DNA of 64,000 nt from Enoplolaimus lenunculus (GCA_030248215.1 JASANG010003482.1:1-64000); one strand, 5' to 3'. Counted from the first letter of the stretch, positions 21,901-30,357 are shown. Made by a program: numbers and translations. Notes: generated from the sequence alone by a model not told the origin.

Positions 21901-24141
21901 GAATTGTTAGGGCAGCTTGTACAAGAACATTTTTGGGGCCAGAAAAAAATTTTTCTGACAGAATTGTTTTAATGATGTGAAAAAATATGGCGAGGGACAG
22001 AAAAGATATCCGCAGTGGAAAATGACGACTCTCAACGCTATCGCTCGTTTTTGCAACCCTGAAAACTTTTATATTCATTGTTTTGCAACGTCCACGGTTT
22101 CATGTCTTAATACTTAAGCATTTAAACCGGACGAGTGTGTTTACCATGATCTGAAACCCTCGTTATAAAAGCATGGGCACCGGTAGCTATATACAACGGA
22201 GTGCACCTGCATCCACGTTGGAATTTTTCAGCATTTTTTGTAGAATAAATTTACAGAGTAGAAAAATGTAACTTTTTCAGCTGCAGTATTAAAATTATTT
22301 AAAATTTTATGGAATGCAACCAACTTTCACATCCCAACCTAAATATTCTAAACGGTGTGCGTGGATAAAACTGCAGAAAGACTGTGGGAAAATAACGCTA
22401 AAGTTTCATCTGAATATTTTTAAATTTAAGTATAGATTTTACTTTTATCAAATTTTAAATTTTTCATTTTAAGCAAATATTTCTCGTATAACTGTAGTGT
22501 CAAATATGTAAACTCAGTGCAAAAGCTTGTAGAAAAACGAAATACTACACAGTGCACAGTATGTCAGGTGATGCAACGCGTTGTATTTGATACCTAAACT
22601 TTAATAATTGGATTTGGGTGGATGGGAAGAGCTAACTCTAGTCATATTCTTTCTATTTTAAGGCCGGATTTGCATCAAAATTTGACGTTAAACATGCTAT
22701 TCTTAAACTTGTCGCCGGTAAGCGAATAATTTTGCAGTAAATTTGTTCGTATGTTCGTTCAATTAATTTGATATTATCTCGATTTATTTTTTACTGGAAG
22801 CACGGCTCATATCCTCAAATGTGTATAGCACCTATGATCAGTTAGCGATAGGTTTTCAAACTGTCGACGAGCATCTGCCATTGTACATCTGAAAATTGGT
22901 ACGGAAATAGGGTAATCCAAAGTGAACCATGTGCTGAAAATCGAACCTCACCAAGCGCTGGTTCCAAAGTTATAGGATCTATCGCCAACTAGCGATTGCT
23001 GCTACACACATGTGAGAATTCGGGTCGAGGACTTCAAATAGGAATACAGGCTCTTATCGATTGGGACTCAGAATGAGGACCCCTCTTATCAGGTCACTAC
23101 CTTAGATTTATAAAATGGTAAATTTCTTAAGTGCCAGCAGCATATTTCGCTATCGTAACCAGAATTTCATTTCGAGTCTCATTGAACACAACAAGTGATT
23201 GCTCCTAAGATCCAGCCAGTCATATTGTGAAGCTTGTATAAAAAGGTTTTTCCTTGAACATAATCACCCGTTCTATGCGCCAAATACTTATATGTAAATA
23301 TATATATTTATTTACGCGTACATTTTTCTGTTTTCAGCCGGAAAAATTACGGTAAGTCAGTCTGTATTGTTTTGTTTTATAAAAAAATCCCTTTTTGTCA
23401 AAAGATGTACTTGCGATGTCTGCTCAAGTACAGATCATTGATCATGTGACCTTTGCTGTACTAAGCCGCAAAATTGGCGGTCCATGGCTTATGCCTATGC
23501 TAAGATATTGTCTTGATTTTGGACACTTGTTCACGCGCGTAGAGACATAATTTCGTTTCGGAACAAGATAATTTCGTGTATGTTTTCAACAAGCGAGCGT
23601 AGCGAGCGAGAACAATTTTTTGACCTCTGCAGGTATTTTAAACCTGCAAAACTCTGTTTTCGAGTCTTCCTAAGAGTTTAAAAAAAATCTGTTCCTTCTA
23701 TCCCGCCTTAAATATACATCTATATTTGTTGCATATATTGCAGCGCAGGACAAAATGTGGTAGCCGTTGACCGGAATAGCAAATTTTGTCCTACCACATA
23801 TACACAAGTACAGGACGTATTTAATGGAAATATATCTCTTCTATACCCCCCGTTAAATCCGTTTATACACTTGTTGTATATGTCAGGACAAAATCTGGAC
23901 GCAGTTGACCAGAATAGCAAATTTTGTCCTATCACATATACACAAGTGCAGGACGTATTTAATGAAAATATATCCCTTCTATACCCCGCTAAATACGTTT
24001 ATGCACTTGTTGCGCATATGTCAGGACAAAATCTGCTAATCAAGCCAGCGACTAATTGGTTGCCTTAAAATACTTTGTTTTCATTCAATTAAAATAAAAA
24101 TGATTATTTTTATTTTATTTCAGCTGAAGAAAAAGCATTAG
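923..24141 (+). CDS. collagen alpha-chain gene, 3' part (30 exons seen)
   Basis: Structural protein forming a collagen triple helix. I read 27 Gly-X-Y exons plus three C-terminal exons, 1626 coding nt or 541 residues in the window: 171 unbroken Gly-X-Y triplets, then 28 non-collagenous residues ending in LKKKH. Every collagenous exon begins with a Gly codon, lies between phase-0 introns and is a multiple of 9 nt (thirteen of 54; the rest 18, 27, 36, 45, 63, 72, 99, 180), the organisation known from fibrillar collagens. However there is no fibrillar C-propeptide, no type IV NC1 domain and no cysteine in the tail, so it fits a short-tailed non-fibrillar or transmembrane-type collagen; I cannot name the type. 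The 5' end is outside: bases 1-3 followed by GTAAGT may be the end of the preceding exon. Introns run from about 0.2 to 2 kb and are full of repeats. Small exons could have been missed. Confidence 0.93.
1852..1905 (+). CDS. collagen exon (54 nt)
   Basis: Encodes GPDGPVGLIGHPGARGDV. Acceptor TGTTTTAG; the donor GTTAGT is weaker than its neighbours. A TTAGGC-bearing inverted-repeat element starts 12 bp after the exon. Confidence 0.9.
1917..2093. mobile_element. short inverted-repeat element with TTAGGC core
   Basis: 177 bp. The left end TTTTGGCTCTGGTACACC pairs with the right end GTGTACATGAGCCAAAG. Between them a run of TTAGGC hexamers on the left faces GCCTAA hexamers on the right, so the whole element can fold back. 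It is MITE-like and has no ORF. Related copies, with ends resembling TGTACACTTTCCTCCACAT, are near 17335-17440, 27222-27349, 38440-38615, 53665-53780 and 58845-59040. Confidence 0.6.
2800..2853 (+). CDS. collagen exon (54 nt)
   Basis: Encodes GPPGPDGGKGGPGPKGEL between acceptor CTATTTTAG and donor GTAAGT. Confidence 0.92.
3074..3127 (+). CDS. collagen exon (54 nt)
   Basis: Encodes GSDGAKGPPGGPGKQGHP; the intron before it is only 220 bp. Confidence 0.92.
3676..3729 (+). CDS. collagen exon (54 nt)
   Basis: Encodes GRVGPPGKEGITGKPGRP; acceptor GTTTCCAG, donor GTAAGC. Confidence 0.92.
4324..4377 (+). CDS. collagen exon (54 nt)
   Basis: Encodes GPPGPNGQKGPRGPKGPP; acceptor TTGTTTCAG, donor GTATGT. 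Strongly basic segment. Confidence 0.92.
4912..4965 (+). CDS. collagen exon (54 nt)
   Basis: Encodes GKKGPKGSKGLPGLVGPV; acceptor TGTTTCAG, donor GTAAGA. Confidence 0.92.
5253..5401. repeat. two-copy tandem repeat, 75-bp unit
   Basis: ACGCGTATAACCAATTC recurs at a 75-bp spacing, and about 50 bp after it are almost identical in both copies. Intronic. Confidence 0.8.
5617..5670 (+). CDS. collagen exon (54 nt)
   Basis: Encodes GRPGEPGLEGQPGVQGLQ; acceptor ATATTTTAG, donor GTAAGT. Confidence 0.92.
5886..5939 (+). CDS. collagen exon (54 nt)
   Basis: Encodes GLPGAKGPTGPKGKPGPP. The next intron is about 2 kb and holds a 16-copy minisatellite. Confidence 0.92.
6161..6672. repeat. minisatellite, 16 x 32 bp
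   Basis: Exactly sixteen 32-bp units; each contains TATTGAGGTTTAGCGCGG and ends in GCGTTCAG. Only a few single-base differences between units (for example GGCCGG for GCGCGG in two adjacent units). Lies in a 2-kb collagen intron. Confidence 0.97.
7929..7982 (+). CDS. collagen exon (54 nt)
   Basis: Encodes GDKGPEGPKGPPGSDGDV; acceptor AATTTTAG, donor GTAAGT. Confidence 0.92.
8229..8282 (+). CDS. collagen exon (54 nt)
   Basis: Encodes GADGSEGPQGQKGVPGHV; acceptor GTTTTCAG, donor GTAAGT. Confidence 0.92.
8858..8902 (+). CDS. collagen exon (45 nt)
   Basis: Encodes GAPGDPGKPGPPGTP; acceptor TATTGTAG, donor GTAAGT. Confidence 0.92.
9305..9403 (+). CDS. collagen exon (99 nt)
   Basis: Encodes 33 residues (11 triplets), from GKAGHVGLQG to PGAPGQD. 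The size equals a fused 54 + 45 exon. Donor GTGAGT. Its last bases and the donor are copied again 118 bp downstream. Confidence 0.92.
9391..9630. repeat. tandem duplication of a collagen exon-intron junction
   Basis: The last bases of the 99-nt exon, its donor and about 70 bp of intron are repeated with an offset of 118 bp. GGACAAGACGTGAGTT becomes GGACAGGATGTGAGTT. Confidence 0.75.
10609..10662 (+). CDS. collagen exon (54 nt)
   Basis: Encodes GKDGQPGSDGADGRNGDQ; Asp-rich, like the 180-nt exon downstream. Confidence 0.92.
11884..11946 (+). CDS. collagen exon (63 nt)
   Basis: Encodes 21 residues, GPLGAVGPQG through KGKPGLQ; acceptor TGTTTCAG, donor GTAAGG. Confidence 0.92.
13354..13533 (+). 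CDS. collagen exon (180 nt)
   Basis: Largest collagen exon: 60 residues, 20 triplets. It is rich in G-X-D-G units (GQDG, GKDG, GADG, GRDG) and has higher GC than its surroundings. Its length equals several 36/54-nt units fused, which suggests intron loss. Confidence 0.94.
14415..14459 (+). CDS. collagen exon (45 nt)
   Basis: Encodes GSPGAPGVPGPPGDQ; acceptor AATTTTAG, donor GTAAGT. Confidence 0.92.
14526..14640 (+). repeat. tRNA-like SINE fragment
   Basis: Contains an A-box-like region near 14553 and a B-box-like GTTCGAGGTGCAAATCCC near 14584. Too diverged for a working tRNA; reads as a tRNA-derived interspersed repeat. Confidence 0.4.
14874..14936 (+). CDS. collagen exon (63 nt)
   Basis: Encodes 21 residues, GKKGPDGNVG through GNPGPP; acceptor TTTTTAG, donor GTATGT. 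Confidence 0.92.
16053..16088 (+). CDS. collagen exon (36 nt)
   Basis: Encodes GNPGPQGPVGLP; acceptor ATTTCAG, donor GTAAGT. Confidence 0.9.
16508..16762. mobile_element. MITE-like element, TACACTGTAAATT ends
   Basis: 255 bp with ends TACACTGTAAATTCCA and, inverted, AAATTTACAGTGTA. The interior is made of repeated AACTCAGAATGAGTTGA motifs, themselves near-palindromic. No ORF. Other copies at 35394-35630 and 40095-40311. Confidence 0.8.
16903..16947 (+). CDS. collagen exon (45 nt)
   Basis: Encodes GDEGPKGPVGHVGPK; acceptor ATTCTAG. The donor GTAACA is a weak match. Confidence 0.88.
17469..17938. repeat. near-perfect 388-bp palindrome with duplicated spacer
   Basis: Arms 17551-17723 and 17766-17938 (173 bp each) are inverted copies with only a few mismatches around 17640 and 17845. 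The 42-bp loop 17724-17765 is itself a copy of the sequence just left of the structure (17469-17512). The bases ACTAGATTCTGAGCAGG occur three times, as the end of a short element. This looks like a recent nested or foldback rearrangement in a collagen intron. Confidence 0.9.
18354..18416 (+). CDS. collagen exon (63 nt)
   Basis: Encodes 21 residues, GPKGKAGPKG through GGAPGLV; acceptor CTTTTAAG, donor GTAAGA. Confidence 0.9.
19095..19112 (+). CDS. collagen micro-exon (18 nt)
   Basis: Encodes only GEAGPH (two triplets) between acceptor AATTTCAG and donor GTAAGT. It keeps phase 0 and the multiple-of-9 rule, so it is very likely real despite its size. Confidence 0.8.
19284..19310 (+). other. candidate 27-nt micro-exon without Gly-X-Y
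   Basis: A 27-nt stretch lies between a good acceptor (TTTTTGCAG) and a consensus donor (GTAAGT), in the intron between two collagen exons. It is open in the gene's phase and would add REHATADHS, a non-collagenous interruption. Whether it is spliced in is not shown by the sequence. Confidence 0.3.
19358..19393 (+). CDS. collagen exon (36 nt)
   Basis: Encodes GPDGAHGKKGLP; acceptor GCTTTTAG, donor GTAAGT. Confidence 0.9.
19801..19827 (+). CDS. collagen exon (27 nt)
   Basis: Encodes GDDGFPGMD; acceptor GTTTTCAG, donor GTAAGT. Confidence 0.87.
20239..20292 (+). CDS. collagen exon (54 nt)
   Basis: Encodes GFDGYPGLPGYPGEPGPM; acceptor TATTTTAG, donor GTAAGC. Confidence 0.92.
20440..20560 (-). 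repeat. tRNA-SINE-like fragment
   Basis: Contains GCTCAGCTATAAGAGCTTCACG and a CGAGCCC..GGGGCTCT block that match the reversed SINE copy at 41990-42050. Diverged. Confidence 0.35.
21066..21110 (+). CDS. collagen exon (45 nt)
   Basis: Encodes GQTGKPGKPGYPGPP; acceptor ATTTTTAAG, donor GTAAGT. Confidence 0.92.
21643..21714 (+). CDS. collagen exon (72 nt), last Gly-X-Y exon
   Basis: Encodes 24 residues, GVAGDKGPPG through GAEGVP. Acceptor ATTCTAG, donor GTGAGT. It ends the triple-helical region. Confidence 0.92.
22663..22717 (+). CDS. collagen gene, non-collagenous C-terminal exon
   Basis: 55 nt encoding AGFASKFDVKHAILKLVA plus one base, so the next intron is phase 1, unlike all upstream ones. 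Acceptor TTTTAAG, donor GTAAGC. The peptide could form a short amphipathic helix. Confidence 0.75.
22811..23020. mobile_element. MITE-like element, CTCAAATGTGTATAGCACC ends
   Basis: 210 bp with inverted ends of about 40 bp. The left end contains CTCAAATGTGTATAGCACC and TTAGCGATAG; the right end is the reverse complement with some mismatches. No ORF. Related: 45235-45442 and partial copies at 9655-9720, 12080-12190, 30005-30065 and 55400-55470. Confidence 0.7.
23338..23351 (+). CDS. collagen gene, 14-nt C-terminal micro-exon
   Basis: Acceptor GTTTTCAG, donor GTAAGT. It completes an Ala codon and adds GKIT, restoring phase 0. Accepted because both splice sites are consensus and the phase fits both neighbours. 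Confidence 0.65.
23746..24032. repeat. two-copy tandem repeat, 138-bp unit
   Basis: CAGGACAAAATNTGG starts at 23746, 23884 and 24022. The two full units are very similar. Located in the last collagen intron. Confidence 0.9.
24124..24141 (+). CDS. collagen gene, terminal exon and stop
   Basis: After acceptor TATTTCAG: LKKKH and TAG. The basic end is followed by an AT-rich 3' UTR with AATAAA at 24215 and 24306. Confidence 0.7.
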   Translation: MKKKH

Positions 24142-24305
24142 TCAATGTATACGCCAAAATGTATAGCTGTCAAAAAACCGTCAAATGAAAACCATCAAGC
24201 AACACATGCGCAACAATAAACCGAAAATTGATTTTACTCAAATTAGTTTGTTTTTAATTTTAATTTGCGTATAAATTAAATAATAGTAATAATATTAAAC
24301 ATTTG

Positions 24306-24311
24306 AATAAA
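24306..24311 (+). terminator. polyadenylation signal of the collagen gene
   Basis: AATAAA 165 nt after the stop codon, followed by a TTTG-rich stretch. An earlier AATAAA at 24215-24220 is an alternative. Confidence 0.5.
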
Positions 24312-26768
24312 AACTTTGTTTGACAGTTCACTTTTGTCTGCCCTCGTACAGAACACGGCTTGATTGCAAAGCTTGAATTTAAATCTTAGCCTAAGCCTGA
24401 AGTATTAGCTGGAAACCTTTTCTAAATATGAACCTAAGCTGAAAAACCAAATTAAACATTGATTGAATGAATTGAAATTTTTTCGTAGACCTGATGCCTA
24501 CGCTTGAAACGTGGTCCAAACCTGAACCTAAGTTGAAAAACTGAAGTTAAACATTGAATGAAGGACTAAACCTTACGTTTACAGACCGGGACTGGTTCTA
24601 TACTTACATGGATACGGTAGGATTTCACTACCAATTCTAGCCAATAACGTCGTGTTCTCGATTAATTTTGTTAACATTAAAAGTTTCTTAAATTAATATT
24701 TCAGAGACAAACTGATTTAAACATAAACATTACATATATATGTATAGCCACAAAACCCAAATCACAACCACATTCGGTGCAACTGGTCAGATTGTAACTA
24801 TAATAGTTCACTAAAGATCCTAATTAACAACTTCCTTTGAATTGTGATCAGTTTCCGGTATAAAATGGTGTCCGTTTCCGTTAGGGAAATATGAGAAATT
24901 TCTTTTCATTTTAAAATGTTCGCTCACACTTAAGTATTTGTAAATCGCTTGTAAATCGTTCAGGTTTTCAATGCAAATGTGCTGTAATTGTTCAATTTGA
25001 AATAAAAAATGACGGAATTAATTTAAAACCTTCAAAGTATTGTGCCCATTTGTTATTTTGCCTAAATCTTTTAAAACCCTAGTTTATTTTATATGTTGCA
25101 TGCCTCAATTGTACTGGCTGACATATATATAACGCTGTTAGCGTTCGATTTTGGTTTCCGTTATTTTTACAATCTGTTTAGACCATGGTTAGAAGTTTTT
25201 CTCTTGAGCACATCAGCGTATGACTCGGAGCCTGTTTAGATGCCAGCTTAGAGTTGCAATCTATATCCACAACAATTGCCCTTTCGCAAAACTTTAATTT
25301 AAAATACAGTTTAAAATAGTGAGAGGTTATCAAACGCAACCGGATCGTATCTGTAGATAAGGAGCGGACCGTTGTTCTGCGGGACTGTAATGGGCAAGCT
25401 TAATCTCTTGAGAATTTTTTGTTTAGAGATATAGGCTTGTCCTTGCGCTTAGACTTGTGCTTAGGGTTTAAGTTTAGGAATATGCTTATGTTACTGTTAC
25501 GACTCTAATCTATACTCTAACCAAAGCAACTAATGTATGCGCTTTAGCTTTTGGTGCAATTTTGAGGAAAAAATTACCGAAGTTCGTTATTAAAAATAAA
25601 GCATAAAAACCGAAACATTTATCAACACATCACTGATATTTGCTAAAATAGAAAATAAACATTGTTTAACTATATAATTTCGCCTTATCTCCGGCTTCAC
25701 CTCCGGTTCCGGCAAATTTTGTTGACCTCCGGGGTGGTACTTTTCACCTCCGGTTGCACCCTGCCTCGTACCAATTTTCCGACACTTATGCATATATTTG
25801 GTCTGTGGTTTAGGTGCTGGAAAAGACTACCTGCGCCGAAGTCTAGGCCTTTTCCTAAGCCTAAAACCCATAACTTTACAAGTGTGGGAGACTGTGCCAG
25901 ACCCCGACTTTTCGTTTCTTGTTGAAAATTCGTTAAGAGCAAACCGCTTTCCCAAGCTACAACTACTTTACATTTTCAACTGGTTACTGCACCGTTTGCA
26001 AAAAGTCTATTGAACGAATGGCATTTCTGTACGGAAAGGTCTGTTTGAAATTAGCATCTGCAAGTATCTCCAGACACGTGGCAGAATTTCGAATTAATAG
26101 GGGGCTTGGGCTTTTACAAAGATTTCCCACATACCTGGTTACGTTTAACGATTTACGCTCAGGCAAACGCTTAGACCAACGGATTAGCCTTTGGCAAAAC
26201 ACAGAAACCTTTTCATAAGCCTAGGTTTAAACACAAATGTAGTAAAGGGCATATAAGCCGTGGACTGCTTTAAAGATCGTGAAATATTCCAATTCAGGTT
26301 CAGTAACATAAAAGTTTGGTATCCGGTTGCAGTAAAAGTATCTGGTCAAGATAAAGTGTCAAAAGTTGTACTTTTTTATGAGAGAATCCTATATAATGGT
26401 TAGGTGCCGAACGTTTTTCTGCAGGAATGCCATAGAGTAAACTTAAGCTTTAGACTCATTCTTCTGCTTGAGCTTAAGCTTGGGTAATAGTTCATTCTTG
26501 CGGTTAGGCTTTAACTATATGCTTGTAGTCCTGTAACGGCACTGTTCTATAGATTAGTCATGAGAGAAGTATGCAGACTCCATAACAACCTTCCGCTGGC
26601 TATATATACATACCTGCAGGCAGCAAACAAGAAAAAGAGTTAAAATATGGAACCAACAGGTTTATGCAAATTAAAATTTTTCGGTTATACTTACTTTCAA
26701 TTTGTGGTGTAATCTTTTGAACGAATATTTTAGCTAAATATTTATCGATTGATCGAACAGATTTAATT
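24312..26768. other. intergenic region, collagen to TIL gene
   Basis: No exon recognised. It holds TTAGGC-bearing repeats at about 25366-25510 and 26400-26540 (both with GTTTTTCTGCRGG-like left parts) and AT-rich sequence. The promoter of the TIL gene should lie in its last few hundred bases, but no clear TATA box is visible. Confidence 0.5.
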
Positions 26769-26853
26769 ATGATTATTAGGATTTGTGTAGTGTTTTTGGT
26801 GGTTTTTGTGTTTTGGGCCTCTGCTTCGACGCGATCGTTGCAGAATTTACAAA
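26769..26853 (+). CDS. TIL gene exon 1 (signal peptide)
   Basis: 28 codons plus one base. The hydrophobic core VVFLVVFVFW is followed by an ASAS cleavage region. Donor GTAAGT. The first ATG of the hydrophobic frame is taken as start. Confidence 0.8.
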
Positions 26854-29405
26854 GTAAGTTGAATTAAATCAATTGCCATGATAAACACGCGGATTTTTGT
26901 ACACTTCCTTCGATCCTCCTTCGAAATATAATCGAATTGTATATTTTTGGGCCATTGTCACTATTAGGGACGTACCTCTAAATTAAACTATATTCTTAAG
27001 CCTAAGCCTAAAAATGTAAACCCAAGCCTAAATGCAGGCAAAAAATATATAGTATAAAATCTAAACTAAATCTAACACACCCACCAGAACACGAGACGGT
27101 TCCAAAAGTAACAAACCTAGCGTCGGCACAGGCTCAAGATGAATCAATTCTGAACCGAAACGTATGTTAGGGATATAAAAAGTATACTTCACCGGCGCTA
27201 AAACATGGACTCGTTTACACTGGCCCCCGCATTTACGGTCTAATTTGCAGGCTTGGTTGTATGCAAACGATTACATAAGTATAAGTAAGCCTTTTTCCTA
27301 AGCCTAACTCAAAACGTAAATGTTGAGGAAAGTGTACAAAAGCCAAAATTTTGTAATTTGGTATTTCAGGATGTCGACTGCGTTGCACTGGACGACACCG
27401 ATTGTGTCAGTTATGCAGTGAGCAGTGTACGTGCGACCAATATTTGGCTGGGCAATGCAAACGCGAGTGCAATTCTCGACATACGTGCAGTTGCAATAGG
27501 GGGTATGTGCTTGATTATGCGGGTGGCGAGTGTGTCCGCAAAGAAGATTGCCAAAATCCGAGTGATAACGGTGGTAAGTCGATCATTTCAGATGCTGGGA
27601 TTCGAGGAGTGAAATTTATTCCGGTCTCCTTGGAACCGCTGTTCAATTGAGGGGCTTAACAGTAGTATAAGCATACTCCAAATAATGAGCATCACCCTCA
27701 GAATGAGGTTAAAGCGACAACTATGGCTACGCTTTACCTGAGGATAACAGAGATGGGCAATCTCGGTTAGACCGGCCATGAAAAGTCCCGGTCAGTTTAT
27801 GGTCATCACCGAAAAAAAATTAAAATTTTCAAAATAAATTATTTCAAAAGGTTTTTTCGTATTTTTGTGTTTTTATAGTTTTTTGTGTTGTTTTCGTAAT
27901 ATCTGCTCATAATTATGGCGTAACTATAAAAATTCATAGATTCGCAGCGAAATTTGACTCATCATGTATCACTTAGTGTAATAATGCAACCACACGTCTG
28001 CTAAATCCTCGACTTCTGGTTTTGGTTCCAAACCACCGAGAGTCTAAAACCGGGACTCAAAAACCAAGACCGAGACCGAGGCTCCCATCTCTGGGGACAA
28101 GCGTAACCAAAAAAATTGGCTTAAAGCCTAAGCCAATTCTATCGAAGTCCTGCGAGAAAACGTTACGCCCTTAAAAGTAAACGTGGTGAATTTCGGTAGT
28201 GAAATGTGTTGTGCATCGTGAAATATTTGCGAGTGGGAGGCTTGTTTAATACAGTGACAATAATTAGCGAACGAAGCAAGCGAAAAGCCAAGCACCGCTT
28301 TTGTGATAATAAACGACTATTTTGTATCAGTCCGGTGAAAAATCAATATCCCTGGGACCCGTCCGATACGCCATTTGTTTTCGCGTTTTATACCCTGACC
28401 GCATTAACCATAGGCAACCAAAATAAAAGCTGTGAGCGAGAAGCTAAACGCATTGTTTATAAAATGCGTAAAATACTAAAATACCGAATTTTAGCTTCGG
28501 TTGGTTTGTGATAATATTGTAACAATCATGTGTCCAAGTAACGAGGGGTCGAAACAAAAGTAATGCAGTGATGGAACTTAAAGGGCCTCCAGGTTTCTGA
28601 TGGGTCTATAAAAGAGTAGGTTTAGATTCTGGATTACATTTTTTCGCTTAGGTTTAGGTTTAGGCTTAGGCTTAGGCATTGGAACACACTTTTGTAAGGC
28701 TTAGGTTTAGGCTTAGGTTTACGCTTAATCACTGTTACGTCCCTAAAATTAACGGGCTTTATCTCAATGATGTAGATTGTCGCCTAGGTCTCCTAGATCC
28801 GCGACTACCTTACAATTTGTATTGCAGTTTCAAAAAAGGGCGTGTAAACGAAAGTTTAAAAATCGAAAGCGGAATTCATTTTGAACAGTCCAGCTGTAAA
28901 TTTTTCATGCGAGAGTTCCGAACTCAAATCCCAGCTTCGTGTTTGATTTCAGACGAAATAGAAAATATTCATGCAGAAAAGTGATGATAAACATAGTTAA
29001 TTTTTCCTGTGACTAGTTCGCCCATCCCAGAAAAATTTCAACCTTGCTTGTAAGTCATTGAAACCCCTTGTATGCCCCTCATGACAAGTTTTTAGCCCTC
29101 CTAGCAAGTTGCGCTGGCTACGGGCACTGTCGGTGAGGTAAAATGTAAAAAATATAATATTGTTGATGGACCCAGACTGCGCATCAAACTGTCACTGGCC
29201 ACACGAGCACTGCGCGTTTTGTGGTGAAATTTGCGACTGCGATGACTACACTGCGAACAACGGCAACTGTCCTGTTGCGTGCACTTTCGGGGGTCAGATT
29301 TGTGTTTGCGACGATGGTTACGTGCGGTCTGGATTCGAAAAACAATGCATTCCAAAATCGCTATGTCGTAGACTGAATCAGTATCGAATCGCAGCGAAAA
29401 AATAA
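26769..29405 (+). CDS. secreted protein with two TIL-type domains (3 exons)
   Basis: Probable protease inhibitor or related secreted cysteine-rich protein, 172 residues. Join 26769-26853, 27370-27573, 29176-29405. Exon 1 gives a signal peptide (MIIRICVVFLVVFVFWASAS, cleavage near the end of that stretch). Exon 2 gives one TIL-like domain (about residues 29-86) and exon 3 a second (about 97-160). Both match the TIL pattern of CxC followed by GYV and a C-x4-C end, but each has 12 cysteines rather than the usual 10, with an added CxxxC pair at the start. The introns are phase 1 and each domain sits on one exon. The reactive-site loop cannot be assigned by eye, so inhibitor activity is inference. 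The exon 3 acceptor (ACCCAG) has a poor pyrimidine tract but gives the only matching phase. Confidence 0.82.
27370..27573 (+). CDS. TIL gene exon 2 (first 12-Cys TIL domain)
   Basis: 204 nt with phase-1 introns on both sides. Acceptor GTATTTCAG, donor GTAAGT. Cysteine pattern includes CQLCSEQCTC and the hallmark CSCNRGYV. Confidence 0.88.
29176..29405 (+). CDS. TIL gene exon 3 (second 12-Cys TIL domain, stop)
   Basis: Opens with a completed Asp codon and Cys. The pattern includes CAFCGEICDC and CVCDDGYV, then a basic tail and TAA at 29403-29405. Confidence 0.8.
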
Positions 29406-29441
29406 TTTGAATAATTTATAATTTCAATTGTTAAAATTTTT

Positions 29442-29447
29442 AATAAA
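29442..29447 (+). terminator. polyadenylation signal of the TIL gene
   Basis: AATAAA 37 nt after the stop codon. Confidence 0.6.
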
Positions 29448-30142
29448 CAATGCACACAAATTTTAGCTCCTTGTTAATTAATTTAAAGCCTTAACCTAAG
29501 CCTAAGCGTAAGCAAGCCTATACCTAAGCCTAGGCATGAACCGAAGTCTTAGACTAAGCGGAGGTCTAAACATAAGTCTAATACTAATCCTAAGCCGAAG
29601 TCTATGTCCAAGTCTAAGCCTCCCAGGCTCTCGCATCTCAGTGGGCAGGCTACTGCTTAATACATTGACTAGTCGTGGGTGTCCCAACGCGAGCAGTACT
29701 GATACACGCTTTACTCATGGAACTCGCGAGTTCCAAACTCGAATTTACATTTCAGTCCAAACTTGTCTAATTCATTCGAGAAAGACTGGAGCTAAAAATT
29801 GGCAATTATTGTCCCATTCTGCTAAAACCAACTATACGCTTCGTATGAAATTCAAACGGCTAAGAGTTTATACTAACGGGGATTGTAGGTGCAAATAAAC
29901 AACCGGAAGTTTTGGGGAACAGAAGGAATCGGGATACATCCTATAGAATAACTTACTGAATTATGGAGTTCCAAAATTTGTTATTACAATACGATAGGAA
30001 GTATATTCTTAAATGTATATAACAGCTATCATTAGTTAGCGATAAGGGTTTCCAAACTGACGACCTTGTGCAATTGCGGATCTAAAAATATGCGCAAAAG
30101 AACGGAAAGTCAAACACAAAAAATTTTGCTGAATTTCAAACA
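29448..30142. other. intergenic, between convergent TIL genes
   Basis: Carries a degenerate GCCTAA-type run (29485-29630), a tRNA-SINE-like piece (about 29630-29750) and a partial CTCAAATGTGTAT-family repeat (30005-30065). No coding exon seen. Confidence 0.5.
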
Positions 30143-30357
30143 TCACCATTCGAAGCTCGGAATCCTCTGGCGGCATTCAGATTTGGAAATGCACTTTCCG
30201 CCGCGCCGGTCGCGAACAAAACCGTCTTTGCAGACGCACAACGGCGAATGATCAGCACAAATAATCGAGCATTGTTCATTGCGGGCTTTCCATTCGTTAC
30301 AAGTGCATTTGAATCCGCAATCCGTGAACTGTTCGTTTCGTCCAGAGCAGCTTTTTT
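30143..30357 (-). CDS. TIL-domain terminal exon (10-Cys)
   Basis: Canonical 10-cysteine TIL domain: CGFKCTC in the first half, then CVCKDGFV and CISKSEC, followed by a short tail and TGA. Acceptor ATTTTTAG; the exon begins two bases into a codon (phase-1 intron). I find no signal-peptide exon close upstream on the minus strand, so it is either the last exon of its own gene or an alternative last exon of the upstream TIL/Ig exons. Confidence 0.8.

Noticed and set aside
23720-24068. ORFs on both strands with repeated peptides
   Set aside because: Generated by the 138-bp tandem repeat in the last collagen intron.
28206-28511. 101-codon plus-strand ORF between TIL exons 2 and 3
   Set aside because: No splice sites that fit the TIL gene phase, no domain, and it is flanked by repeat sequence.
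28600-28740. Interstitial telomere
   Set aside because: The TTAGGC runs are short, degenerate and embedded in repeated elements with their own ends, so they are not a true telomere scar.
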